From Nocardia sp. XZ_19_385 (GTDB lineage: Bacteria > Actinomycetota > Actinomycetes > Mycobacteriales > Mycobacteriaceae): DNA of 64,000 nucleotides. The notes beneath the pieces were generated by a model that ran no database searches, was not told where the DNA came from, and saw only the letters and a program-made list of their open reading frames with translations. This document shows positions 16,055 to 24,832 of this stretch, one piece after another; the stretch's first letter is position 1; each line of letters opens with the position of its first letter. The stretch is taken from the NCBI RefSeq assembly GCF_015355755.1, contig NZ_JACVEE010000005.1:124001-188000 (forward strand). Direction: 5' to 3'. A program made the position numbers and the translations under genes.

Positions 16055-18553
16055 ATGACGAACTCGACAACCACCTCGCTGTCGCACCGGCAGGTCCTGA
16101 CCATCCTGTCCGGTTTGTTATTGGGCATCTTCCTGGCCGCCCTGGACCAGAACATCGTCAGCGTGGCGATCGTGCCGATAGCCAACGACCTGCACAGTTT
16201 CGATGAACAGGCCTGGGCCACAACGGCATACCTGATCACCGCGACGGTCAGTACGCCGCTGTACGGCAAGCTCGCCGACATCTACGGCCGGAAACCCTGC
16301 TACCTCATCGCGATCGGGGTGTTCGTCCTCGGCTCGATCGCCTGCACTTTCGCCACGTCCATGTACGAGCTCGCGGCCTTCCGCGCCTTCCAGGGCTTGG
16401 GCGCGGGCGGTTTGATGTCGCTGGCGTTCACCATCCTCAGCGATATCGTGCCGGCCCGCGAAAGAGTGCGCTACCAGGGCTATTTCATGGTGGTCTTCGG
16501 CTCTTCGACGGTGTTGGGCCCGGTGCTCGGCGGCTTCTTCTCCGGCTACGACGAGCTCGTGCGGCTGGACGGCTGGCGCTGGGTGTTCCTGGTGAACGTG
16601 CCGATCGGCGTGCTCGCCTTCGTGGTCGTCGCCAAATTCCTGAACGTTCCGCACGTGCGTCAGAAACAACGCATCGACTGGTTCGGTGCGCTGATGCTGA
16701 CCGTCGGTGTGGTGCCGCTGCTGATCATCGCCGAGCAGGGTCGCGAGTGGGGCTGGGAGTCCCAGCGCGCGCTCATCTGTTACGGCGTCGCGGCCTCGGG
16801 TGTGCTGCTGTTCATCATCGTGGAATTGCTGATGAAGGACGCCGCCCTGATTCCGATGCGGCTGTTCGACAATTCCACCTTCAGCGTGTCCATTCTCGGC
16901 GGCTTCATTGTCGGTGTCGCGATGTTCGGCGCCATTGTCCTGGTGCCGCTGTATTTCCAAGTGGTGCGCGGATATTCACCGACGAAGTCGGGTTTGCTGA
17001 TGCTGCCGCTGGTGGTCGGTATCATGATCGGCGCGCAGATCTCGGGGATGGTCACCCAGCGCACCGGCAGATACAAGATGCTGCCCGTGGGGGGCTGTTT
17101 CCTCATCACGATCGGCGCGGTGCTGCACGCCCAGGTGGAGTTCGACAGCCCGCTGTGGCAGCCGCTGGTCTGCGGCGGTGTGATCGGCGCCGGGCTCGGC
17201 TTCTGCATGCAGACGCTGATCATCGCCGCGCAGAACGCCGGACCCCTGCAAGACATGGGCGTGTCCACCGCCGCGGCGACCTTCTTCCGGCAGATGGGCG
17301 GCACGCTCGGCGTCGCCATCTTCCTGACGATTCTGTTCAATCTGTTGCCGCACAAGATCATCGACGCGTTCGGCGGGCAGCTGCCCGCGGGCTTCGACAC
17401 CACGCAGCTCGGCGGCATCACCAGCGATGCCAGCGGCATCGGCAACATGCCCGAGGAGTTGAGAACCCCGGTCCTGATCGGCTTCACCGATGCCATGAAC
17501 GGCGTGTTCTATACCGCCGCGGGCGTGGCCCTGGTCGCCGGTCTGGTGCTGCTGTTCATGAGAGAGCTTCCGCTGCAAGACGATCCGGTCGAACTGCTGA
17601 TAGTTTCCGACGCCGCGCGCGAGCCGCACCCGGACGACGAGCACGACTGGGACGGGGCGGCCCAGGCCCTGTTGTCCGAACCCGAACCTGAACCGGCCGG
17701 CGACGAAGAAGAGGACGAGGACGTGGACGAAGCGGCCTTCGCCGAAATCGAGCACGGGCATCCGTCGCTGACCGGCCGCATTCATCACGAAGACGGCAGA
17801 CCCGTGCCCGAGGCCGCGCTCACCCTGATCGACAAGCGCGGCCACCAGGTCACCCGCGCCACCGGCGACAGTTACGGCGACTACGCCATCTACGCGCCCG
17901 AGCCCGGCACCTACGTCCTGATCGTCTCCGCCGCCGGCCACCAGCCCACCGCCATCAGCGTGGTCGCCGGCCCCTGGCCCCAGCAGCTGGATCTCACCCT
18001 CATGGGTTCGAGCGAGGTATCGGGCGTGGTGCGCTCGGTCGTCAGCGGCAATCCCATCGACGGCGCTACCGTCACGCTCACCGATCGGCGCGGCGAGGTG
18101 GTCGGCGCCGCCATCACCACCGAGGACGGCCATTTCGTCTGCCACGACGTGGTTTCCGGCAGCTATACCCTGGTGGTGATCGCGGAGCACATGCGTCCGT
18201 ACGCGGCCGCGCTCACCGTGCCGCACACCGGCCTGCTGCGCCACGACATCGATATGGATCCGATGGCGGTACTCGCCGGGATCGCCGTGGCCGACGGAAG
18301 AGCCGTGCCGGACGTGCAGATCATGGTGCTGGATGTAGCGGGCGATCTCACCGCGACGGTGCGCACCGATGAGGAAGGGCTCTACGTCGTCCCGGATCTG
18401 CCCGAAGGCGAATACACCGTGGTGGCGCGAGGATACCCGCCGATCACCAGCCGCGTCACCGTGTCCGGCGGGGAAGTCGAACACAATGTGCGCCTGGGTT
18501 ATGGCCGGGAGATCGACGAGGAGTTACTCGATCGCGCCGACGCAAACGGGTAA
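16055..18553 (+). CDS. DHA2-type MFS drug exporter with C-terminal carboxypeptidase-regulatory-like (Ig-like) repeats
   Basis: An 832-residue protein. Residues 1-510 form a 14-helix MFS exporter of the EmrB/QacA (DHA2) type: LDQNIVSVAIVPI in helix 1, the GKLADIYGRKP loop of motif A, and a GSSTVLGPVLGG motif-C-like helix 5. An acidic linker (about 540-568) then leads to three consecutive beta-rich domains (about 570-645, 650-730 and 735-815). Each carries G-x-V/I...G-x-P-V/I-x-A/G-x-V-x-L and a G-x-Y/F strand, the carboxypeptidase-regulatory/CnaB-like pattern. GAGGG 8 bases before the ATG at 16055 supports the start. It presumably uses proton motive force to export hydrophobic compounds. The tail would face the cytoplasm if the 14-helix topology holds. 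Confidence 0.88.
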   Translation: MTNSTTTSLSHRQVLTILSGLLLGIFLAALDQNIVSVAIVPIANDLHSFDEQAWATTAYLITATVSTPLYGKLADIYGRKPCYLIAIGVFVLGSIACTFATSMYELAAFRAFQGLGAGGLMSLAFTILSDIVPARERVRYQGYFMVVFGSSTVLGPVLGGFFSGYDELVRLDGWRWVFLVNVPIGVLAFVVVAKFLNVPHVRQKQRIDWFGALMLTVGVVPLLIIAEQGREWGWESQRALICYGVAASGVLLFIIVELLMKDAALIPMRLFDNSTFSVSILGGFIVGVAMFGAIVLVPLYFQVVRGYSPTKSGLLMLPLVVGIMIGAQISGMVTQRTGRYKMLPVGGCFLITIGAVLHAQVEFDSPLWQPLVCGGVIGAGLGFCMQTLIIAAQNAGPLQDMGVSTAAATFFRQMGGTLGVAIFLTILFNLLPHKIIDAFGGQLPAGFDTTQLGGITSDASGIGNMPEELRTPVLIGFTDAMNGVFYTAAGVALVAGLVLLFMRELPLQDDPVELLIVSDAAREPHPDDEHDWDGAAQALLSEPEPEPAGDEEEDEDVDEAAFAEIEHGHPSLTGRIHHEDGRPVPEAALTLIDKRGHQVTRATGDSYGDYAIYAPEPGTYVLIVSAAGHQPTAISVVAGPWPQQLDLTLMGSSEVSGVVRSVVSGNPIDGATVTLTDRRGEVVGAAITTEDGHFVCHDVVSGSYTLVVIAEHMRPYAAALTVPHTGLLRHDIDMDPMAVLAGIAVADGRAVPDVQIMVLDVAGDLTATVRTDEEGLYVVPDLPEGEYTVVARGYPPITSRVTVSGGEVEHNVRLGYGREIDEELLDRADANG

Positions 18554-18632
18554 ACCGCGATTGGCGCGTGGACGCCATTGCGGCGCAACGAATTCGGCTA
18601 CATCGGAGGCATTGTCGTGCCATAGTTGGGCG

Positions 18633-19502
18633 ATGTCGTGGCTACGCAATATTGGTGCCATCGCGATCGCTCTGACCGCCGTAGTGGCGGTGGCCTGTGG
18701 TGATTCCGACCCACCGCCGCCCGCGGATAAACCCGGGCCGGGTGACCAGACCGTCGACCTCGAATTCGACGGTAAGGCAAGGGCTTACACGGTGCACGCA
18801 CCGCCGGGTTATGACGGCAAGACCGCACTGCCGGTGGTGGTCGTAATGCATTACCGCCCGGGGACTTCCGCGGAGATCGCCCAGACCTCCGGGATGAATG
18901 CCAAAGCGGATCAGGAGAATTTCCTCGTCGTCTATCCGCAGGGACTGAACGAGGCCTACAACGCTTTGGTCTGCTGCGGCTCCGAGGATGACGTCGGGTT
19001 CATCAAGCAGGTGGTCGCCCGGATGACCGAGCAGTGGAAAGCCGACCCGAAACGCGTTTACGCGACCGGCATTTCGAACGGCGCGGACATGTCGTACAAG
19101 CTCGCGGTGGAAGTGCCCGGGACCTTCGCCGCCATCGCGCCGGTGAGTGGTGGGTTCATCGGTGACAAGGCGTTGAAAGACGCGGCCTATAAACCGGCCA
19201 CACCGGTTTCGGTGATCACCTTCCTCGGCGGCAAGGATCGGGCCGCCGCCCAGCTCGGTCTCGGGATCGAAACCTGGCAGCAGCGGCAGGGCTGCGCGGC
19301 GGAACCGGTGCCGCAGGCACTTCCGCGGGGGATCACGCTGACCGCGGGGAAGTGTGCCGATGGCAGCGACGTACAGGTCTACAAGATGCCGGAGATGAAC
19401 CACTCGTGGCCCGGCGGGCAGCGCGGCGGTCTGGTGGATCCCGCCGCCGGAGTCAGCGCCACCGACCTGATGTGGGAATTTTTCAAAACACACACCAGGT
19501 GA
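18633..19502 (+). CDS. lpqC: LpqC-like lipoprotein esterase (polyhydroxybutyrate depolymerase family)
   Basis: A 289-residue exported alpha/beta hydrolase. The N-terminus is a lipoprotein signal with a plausible lipobox ending at Cys22 (VAVAC-GDSD), followed by a Pro-rich spacer. The nucleophile elbow is G-I-S-N-G with Ser148, the acid is probably in the LGGKDR loop, and the His lies in EMNHSWPGG. The sequence resembles mycobacterial LpqC, annotated as an esterase lipoprotein of the PHB-depolymerase family; its natural ester is unknown. The ATG at 18633 was chosen because it starts the signal peptide; the long upstream extension in this frame reads through the exporter gene. It is probably anchored outside the plasma membrane. 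Confidence 0.8.
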   Translation: MSWLRNIGAIAIALTAVVAVACGDSDPPPPADKPGPGDQTVDLEFDGKARAYTVHAPPGYDGKTALPVVVVMHYRPGTSAEIAQTSGMNAKADQENFLVVYPQGLNEAYNALVCCGSEDDVGFIKQVVARMTEQWKADPKRVYATGISNGADMSYKLAVEVPGTFAAIAPVSGGFIGDKALKDAAYKPATPVSVITFLGGKDRAAAQLGLGIETWQQRQGCAAEPVPQALPRGITLTAGKCADGSDVQVYKMPEMNHSWPGGQRGGLVDPAAGVSATDLMWEFFKTHTR

Positions 19503-19587
19503 ACTGGCACTCTGCCGAGTCGCACGGCAAACTCGATGGGGTGTTTCGCAAACTCCATGGAGTGGCAGAAAACAGCGGAGCGAACCG

Positions 19588-20943
19588 GTGACCGCGCTGG
19601 CTCGCGGTGAGAACCGGCCCGCACCCGGCGACCAGCTGACGGTCACTGTTGCCTGCACCGATCCCGTCGATGTGTCCGCGCTGCTGCTCGGCGCGAACGG
19701 CAAGGTGCGCTCCGACTCCGACTTCGTGTTCTTCAATCAGCCGGTCGGGCCGGGCGTCACCTACCGGCACGGCGGCGGCGGGCCCGACGTGGTCGAGGTG
19801 CGGACCTCCGCGCTGCCCGCCGACGTCGACAAAGTCGTGGTGACAGCGAGCCTGGACCGGCCCGGCACCTTCGCCGCAGCGGGCTCGCTGCTGGCGACCA
19901 TCGGATCATCCTCCGGCACATTGACCTTCCCGATGACGGGGCTCAGTACCGAGACCGCTGTGGTGTGCGTGGAGATCTATCGGCGCGGCGGCGCGTGGAA
20001 GGTGCGCGCTGTCGGGCAGGGCTACGACAACGGATTGGCCGGTATCGCAACGGCATTCGGGGTCAATATCGACGACGAGCCCGCAGCGCCTCCCTACCAG
20101 CAGCCACCGCCTCCGGCCTACCAGCAGCCACCCGCCCCGGCGTATCAACCGCCGCCGCAACCCGCCTACTCGGCCCCGCCGCAATTCCAGCAAGGAGCAC
20201 AGCCGATGCAGAGCGATCTGTTCAACCCGAGTTTCGCCGAAGCCACCGGCCCCGGCATCCAGAAGCAGGGCGGCAAGATGATCAAGGTCGCCGTCGCCGG
20301 GGAGGTGATGGCGCGCACCGGTTCGATGGTCGCCTACCAGGGCGATCTGCAGTTCAAGGCGCTCGGCTCGGGCGGCATCGGCCGCGCCATCCAGCAGCGC
20401 CTCACCGGTGAGGGCGTCCCGCTCATGAAGGTCACCGGCCGCGGCGACCTGTTCCTGGCCAACGCCGCCGCCGACGTGCACACCGTCGACCTGGACGGCA
20501 CCGACGGGCTCACCATCAACGGATCCAACGTTCTGGCTTTCGACTCGAGCCTGCGCTACGACGTGAAGATGGTCTCCGGCGCCGCCGGAGTCGCCAGCAA
20601 CGCAGGCCTTTTCAACTGTGTCTTCACCGGCCGCGGCCGCATCGCCATCACCACGCACGGCTCCCCGGTGGTGCTTCAGGTGGACCAGCCCACCTTCGCC
20701 GACCCGCAGGCCGCCGTCGCCTGGTCCTCCAGTTTGAGCACCGGCATCAAACGCAACGATTCCTTCGGCCTGAGCCGCCTCATCGGCCGCAGCACCGGCG
20801 AGGGGTTGACGCTGTCGTTCTCCGGCCGCGGTTTCGTCATCGTGCAGCCTTCGGAGCTGCCGCCCGGCGGACTGCTCGGCGGCACCGGCGGCGGGCAGCA
20901 GGCCGGTCAGTCCGGCGGCGCCCTCGGCGGCCTGTTCAGCTGA
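19588..20943 (+). CDS. TerD domain - AIM24 domain fusion protein
   Basis: A 451-residue soluble protein with two named folds. Residues 1-160 resemble TerD, the calcium-binding tellurite-resistance family (DVSALLLGANGKVRSDSDFVFFNQP, then the FPMTGLSTETAVVCVEIYRR strand pair). Residues 166-208 form a Pro/Gln/Tyr linker of PPPAYQQP-type units. Residues 210-435 match AIM24, a beta-rich family (MIKVAVAGEVMARTGSMVAYQGDLQFK, GSNVLAFD). The C-terminus is Gly-rich. The GTG at 19588 has GGAG upstream. The domains usually sit in separate proteins of ter-type stress clusters; other ter genes are not in the window. A membrane- or stress-linked role is inferred only from the families. Confidence 0.82.
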   Translation: MTALARGENRPAPGDQLTVTVACTDPVDVSALLLGANGKVRSDSDFVFFNQPVGPGVTYRHGGGGPDVVEVRTSALPADVDKVVVTASLDRPGTFAAAGSLLATIGSSSGTLTFPMTGLSTETAVVCVEIYRRGGAWKVRAVGQGYDNGLAGIATAFGVNIDDEPAAPPYQQPPPPAYQQPPAPAYQPPPQPAYSAPPQFQQGAQPMQSDLFNPSFAEATGPGIQKQGGKMIKVAVAGEVMARTGSMVAYQGDLQFKALGSGGIGRAIQQRLTGEGVPLMKVTGRGDLFLANAAADVHTVDLDGTDGLTINGSNVLAFDSSLRYDVKMVSGAAGVASNAGLFNCVFTGRGRIAITTHGSPVVLQVDQPTFADPQAAVAWSSSLSTGIKRNDSFGLSRLIGRSTGEGLTLSFSGRGFVIVQPSELPPGGLLGGTGGGQQAGQSGGALGGLFS

Positions 20944-20992
20944 GATCGAAATAGGCTGGCTGCCCGGCCGTTCCCGCTGGCATGCTGGCGAG

Positions 20993-21703
20993 ATGAGTGA
21001 ATCGGGGATCACCATCGAGTTCGCGCCGGAGCTACACGTGTTCGTCGCGGCGGCCTTGCGCAACGGCGGCGCGTCGGTACGAACCGACGGCGCCTCGACC
21101 CTCGGCCATGTGGTGGAGTCCCTGGGCGTCCCGCTAACGGAGGTGGGAGAACTGCTGGTCGACGGCCGCACTGTCCGGCCCGCACACGTCCCCGCTGCCG
21201 GTGAGTCCATCGCGGTCCGGGCGTTCCCGCGCCCCCAAACCTGCCCCGCGCCCTTACGTTTCCTCCTCGACATCCACCTCGGCACCCTCGCCCGCCGCCT
21301 GCGCCTGCTCGGCCTCGACGCCGCCTACGAGAACCCCGACATCGGCGACGCCGCCCTGGCGACCCGCTCCGCCACCGAACGCCGCATCCTGCTCTCCCGC
21401 GACCGCGGCCTCCTGCGCCGCCGCGAAATCTACGCCGGCGCCTACATCTACAGCCACCGCCCGCCCGAGCAACTCGACGACGTCCTCACCCGCTTCGCCC
21501 CGCCGCTGTCGCCGTGGACGCGCTGCACCACCTGCAACGGCCTGCTCCGTCCGGCTCCGCACGCCACCCCCCGAACCTCGGGAGCCGCCACTACGTTCGC
21601 CGAATGCGCCGACTGCGGCCAGACCTACTGGAAGGGCGCGCACCACAGCCGCCTCGATGCCATCGTCACCCACGCCACTGCGCAGATCGCCCGGCTCCGC
21701 TGA
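20993..21703 (+). CDS. Mut7-C RNase domain protein with N-terminal ubiquitin-like domain
   Basis: A 236-residue protein. Residues 1-80 form a MoaD/ThiS-like beta-grasp domain, and residues 85-230 form a Mut7-C PIN-type domain (RFLLDIHLGTLARRLRLLGLDAAYE, then RILLSRDRGLLRRR). The acidic residues D93 and D117 and the S-R-D motif are the likely metal-binding core. Two CxxC pairs (CTTC and CADC) toward the C-terminus form the zinc ribbon usual in this family. Mut7-C proteins are predicted RNA-processing nucleases; no substrate is known. The ATG at 20993 follows the AIM24 fusion gene by about 50 bases, so the two may be co-transcribed. Confidence 0.85.
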   Translation: MSESGITIEFAPELHVFVAAALRNGGASVRTDGASTLGHVVESLGVPLTEVGELLVDGRTVRPAHVPAAGESIAVRAFPRPQTCPAPLRFLLDIHLGTLARRLRLLGLDAAYENPDIGDAALATRSATERRILLSRDRGLLRRREIYAGAYIYSHRPPEQLDDVLTRFAPPLSPWTRCTTCNGLLRPAPHATPRTSGAATTFAECADCGQTYWKGAHHSRLDAIVTHATAQIARLR

Positions 21704-21731
21704 GCTACTCGGCTACCACACCCCCGCGACG

Positions 21732-23309
21732 TCAGGCGCGAAGCAAGGTGACGATCCGCCCGGACGGCGTCTGCGCTTTGTCGAACCCGGTGCGTTCGCC
21801 GATCGGCGCAGCCGTAGGCCGCCGATCGAAGATCACCAGTGTGCCGGTGTCGAGGCTGAGCCGGTCGAGGTAGCTGTCGATCTGGGTCAAACCCTCAGCG
21901 AGGGGGTCGGCCTGATGTCCGGCCCATACCTTCAGCTCCAGTGCCTCGCGCTGCTCGGCCTTACGTCCGTGTTCATCGGAATAGGGTTGGCGAACAAGCA
22001 GATCGATGCGTCCTCGGCCGACGCCGAGCTCGCGGTCCACAAATCCCGCGCCGTTGACGATGCGGTGCAGATATGCCATCAGCACCAACTGTGCGGCCGC
22101 CTCGTGATAGTTCTCGCGAGCTGCGAGCACGTCGCCGTGCTGAACCCAGAAGGTCGCGAACTCCTGCAGCAAATGCGGAAAGTCGATTCGGCCATCGGGC
22201 AGGCGAAAGCTCGACGGTTGAGCCGAGATGCTGCGCTCGGTGTTGTCACCGAGCACCCGCACGATCACTTCCTGATAGATCGGGTTCGCGATCCGCAACT
22301 CTTTACCCTGCGCGATCAAACCCAAATCCCTGGTGTAGGAGACATCGTTGTCGAATTCGGGAACCGACCTGGCAACCTCGCCGACAATGATCGGCTCGAG
22401 CACTCGCCGCACGCGCGGATCGTTGAGCTTGTCGATCAGTGAATCCAAATGGGTTGCCCGTGCGAGGATCAGCCGTTCTTTGGCTTGCTCGACGTGATCG
22501 ATCGTGATCGCCTCACGAACGCCCATCTCACCCAGGATTTCCCAAGCCAGCGCGTTCACCAACCACGGTTGGCCCTGGGTGTACCAGAAGGCCAGATCTA
22601 TGGCTTTGCTGTCGAATTCCTGTCCCGTAGCGGCGGTGTGCTGACCGTAGAGCTGGCTAACCTCGAGTTTGGTGAAGTCACCGACGCGAAGGGACTTGAT
22701 CTTGATGTTGAACGGGCTCGCCCCACCCAGCCGCGCCGGGTCACCTCCGGCGGCGGCCTTGTAGTCCCGGACATCCCGCATGCCGCAGAGAACCACCGAA
22801 TGCACAAAGCTCCTACGGTTCTCGATGAATCCGGTCCGCAGCTGCCGCAGCACGCTGATCAGACCCTCGCCGCGCAAAGCGTCGATCTCATCGAGAAACA
22901 ACACCAGCGGACGCGGGCATTGGCGCACCCATTCCCGCAGACCGAATTCCAGCCGGTTGCCTGGAGGCGCGTCCGGCCATGGGTCGGGTGGCTGCAACTC
23001 CGGGGGCACGCCATGGCGCCGGGCCGCCTGCCGGATCCGGTGCAGCAAGGTCAGCTCCACAGCGGCGTAGTCATCGCCCATGGGGCCGCCGCACTCGCAG
23101 GATGCATATAGCGCCGCGTAGTGCCCCTCGGCATTCAACTCATCGGCCAGGCTCAACAGCGCCGTAGTCTTGCCCGACTGCCGGGGCGCGTGCACGACGA
23201 AGTAGAAGCCGAACTCAACGTAACCCTGTGCCTGGGGCAACCGTTCGTCGGCGGGGATCATGTAGTGCAGGTCCTGAAGACACGGACCTGCCGTGTTGAA
23301 GTACCTCAC
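21732..23309 (-). CDS. AAA-like ATPase with C-terminal PD-(D/E)xK nuclease-like domain
   Basis: A 525-residue P-loop protein of the AAA-like domain group, opening RYFNTAGPC as the family does. Walker A is APRQSGKTT (41-49) and Walker B LVLFLDEID with D140-E141. A winged-helix-like middle part follows. The C-terminal 100 residues hold an RID-LLV strand (D436) and an E458-L-K460 motif, spaced like a PD-(D/E)xK nuclease core. Such proteins are widespread, occur in multiple copies and are mostly uncharacterised; some are suspected in conflict systems. GTG at 23309 was chosen for its TAGGG site and family match; in-frame GTGs lie at 23318 and 23342. Confidence 0.78.
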   Translation of the reverse strand: MRYFNTAGPCLQDLHYMIPADERLPQAQGYVEFGFYFVVHAPRQSGKTTALLSLADELNAEGHYAALYASCECGGPMGDDYAAVELTLLHRIRQAARRHGVPPELQPPDPWPDAPPGNRLEFGLREWVRQCPRPLVLFLDEIDALRGEGLISVLRQLRTGFIENRRSFVHSVVLCGMRDVRDYKAAAGGDPARLGGASPFNIKIKSLRVGDFTKLEVSQLYGQHTAATGQEFDSKAIDLAFWYTQGQPWLVNALAWEILGEMGVREAITIDHVEQAKERLILARATHLDSLIDKLNDPRVRRVLEPIIVGEVARSVPEFDNDVSYTRDLGLIAQGKELRIANPIYQEVIVRVLGDNTERSISAQPSSFRLPDGRIDFPHLLQEFATFWVQHGDVLAARENYHEAAAQLVLMAYLHRIVNGAGFVDRELGVGRGRIDLLVRQPYSDEHGRKAEQREALELKVWAGHQADPLAEGLTQIDSYLDRLSLDTGTLVIFDRRPTAAPIGERTGFDKAQTPSGRIVTLLRA

Positions 23310-23485
23310 CCGGCACACCCTACTGACCTGGCTACTCGACACGCCCGGCGATCTTCGATCCCCGAAAGTTGTGTAACGGTTCCTCGGTCACGGACGAGTA
23401 GAGGGCAACTCATGCGGAATCCGTATGAATCCCGCGGTGTTGGCGCTCGGTGGCGGGGCCGGGCTCGAGGATGGGGAAAGTTGCC

Positions 23486-24031
23486 GTGAACGAAGCTCGT
23501 AGGTACTTACGGCCGGCACCGAATTACGAACCGCCCCTGCGGAATTGCGGCTGCGGGCCGCGCCGCCGGGTGGAGGTGGAGGCGGCCTGGGTGGATCCGC
23601 CGGTGGTGCGGGAGGTGCCCTGCGCGGCCGATCGCCGCGCTATCTCGCCGCGGATGCGGAAACTGGCGGCGGGGCAGCCTTCGCCGGTGGTGGGGGAAGC
23701 CCGTTCCGCCGCAAGGGCATTCGCCGATCGGGTGTTACGGGCCACGTTGGAGGTGCTGGATCATCGCCGGCCCGTGACACAGCTTCGGGGCATGGTGAGC
23801 ACGCAGGTACTGGAGGCGCTGCGCACCATGGTGGCCTGTGATTCGGCGCCGAGCAGGGAGCTCGGGGCCGCCGCGCTGGGTCCCGTCGACGTGATCATGG
23901 TCGATGCCGAGAACGCCGAGATCTGCGCACGATATGTGCGCGGGCACCGCACGCTCGCCATCGCTGCCCGGGCCCGGTTCGTCCGCGGGATCGGCTGGCA
24001 GCTGACGGTCTTCCGGGTGCTGGGGGTCTAG
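23486..24031 (+). CDS. Rv3235-family protein (DUF6459)
   Basis: A 181-residue Ala/Arg/Pro-rich protein. The first 65 residues are disordered and basic. The C-terminal 110 residues hold the conserved part: AFADRVLRATLEVLDHRRPVTQL, then a helix ending VLEALR, and the strand pair ICARYVRGHR and ALAIAARARFVRG. This matches the actinobacterial family named after M. tuberculosis Rv3235, whose function is unknown. In mycobacteria it sits near secA; secA is not adjacent here. The GTG at 23486 is preceded by GGGGAAAG with suitable spacing; in-frame starts at 23450 and 23471 are possible. Confidence 0.7.
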   Translation: MNEARRYLRPAPNYEPPLRNCGCGPRRRVEVEAAWVDPPVVREVPCAADRRAISPRMRKLAAGQPSPVVGEARSAARAFADRVLRATLEVLDHRRPVTQLRGMVSTQVLEALRTMVACDSAPSRELGAAALGPVDVIMVDAENAEICARYVRGHRTLAIAARARFVRGIGWQLTVFRVLGV

Positions 24032-24071
24032 CGGTGCGTGGATCGATTCCGCTGCCGGGGCGGTGAGCCGG

Positions 24072-24293
24072 ATGCCGAAGCGCTATTCACCGCAGGTGCG
24101 GGCGGAAGCGGTCCGTCTGGCGCTCGAGTACGTCGAGGCGAACGGGTCGGCCTATGCCGCGGCGCGGGCGATCGGGCCGATGGTCGGGGTGCACTACGAG
24201 ACGCTGTGGATGTGGACCAAACAGGCGCTGTCGGAAAGGGCTTGGCGCGCCCGGCCCGGGCACTCCGGCGTGGCAACCGCACCCGACAGTTAA
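24072..24293 (+). pseudogene. IS3-type transposase OrfA remnant
   Basis: A 73-residue fragment holding only the helix-turn-helix of an IS3-family OrfA (MPKRYSPQVRAEAVRLAL, then YETLWMWTKQAL). After the HTH it runs into unrelated sequence and stops. The leucine-zipper end of OrfA, the frameshift window and OrfB are missing, and no terminal inverted repeats were found nearby. It is best read as a decayed insertion-sequence scar, although a small domesticated DNA-binding protein cannot be excluded. Confidence 0.6.
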
Positions 24294-24342
24294 CTAATGG
24301 TTTGCTCGAATTCGCATCATGCATGCGGAAGGAGCAAATCTC

Positions 24343-24819
24343 ATGGTCCGAAGTGTTTCATTGACGGCTGCTGCCTTCTGTGCGGTGTTGCTGAGTGCTG
24401 CTCCCTCGGCCGCCGAGCCCGGTAGGGGCGGTCCTACGGCCGCCGAGTACGCCGCCGCCCAGATACCGAACTGCGAGACCCCGGAGTGCGCCGCCGCCGT
24501 CCGGCAGGCGGGCATGACGATGGCTCTGGTCCGCGCGACGAACAAACTGATCGCGCTGTCGATCGTGCCCGTCCATCAGTTCCATGCCTTCGACATGGTC
24601 ATCACCCGCGAAAGCGGCTGGAACCATCTGGCCCGCAACCCCAGCAGCGGCGCCTACGGCCTCGGCCAGGCCCTACCGCCGGAGAAGATGTTCACCCACG
24701 GCCTCGACTGGATGGTCAACCCGGTCACCCAGATCCGCTGGACCTACGACTACATGAACAAGCGCTACGGCGGCCCCGCCGGCGCCTGGGCGTTCTGGCA
24801 GGCCAATCACTGGTACTGA
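24343..24819 (+). CDS. Secreted lytic-transglycosylase-like protein
   Basis: A 158-residue exported protein with a signal peptide (residues 1-25, cut near PSAAEP) and a C-terminal SLT-like domain (about 80-158). The catalytic Glu is probably E90 in ITRESGWN, followed by the family-type N-P-S-S-G-A-Y-G-L-G-Q-A segment and a C-terminal AWAFWQANHWY. Such small proteins cut peptidoglycan glycan strands. The start is fixed by GGAAGGAG, 8 bases before the ATG at 24343. It converges on the NlpC/P60 gene 13 bases away, so two wall hydrolases face each other. Confidence 0.85.
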   Translation: MVRSVSLTAAAFCAVLLSAAPSAAEPGRGGPTAAEYAAAQIPNCETPECAAAVRQAGMTMALVRATNKLIALSIVPVHQFHAFDMVITRESGWNHLARNPSSGAYGLGQALPPEKMFTHGLDWMVNPVTQIRWTYDYMNKRYGGPAGAWAFWQANHWY

Positions 24820-24832
24820 AAGGCTGACTGGA

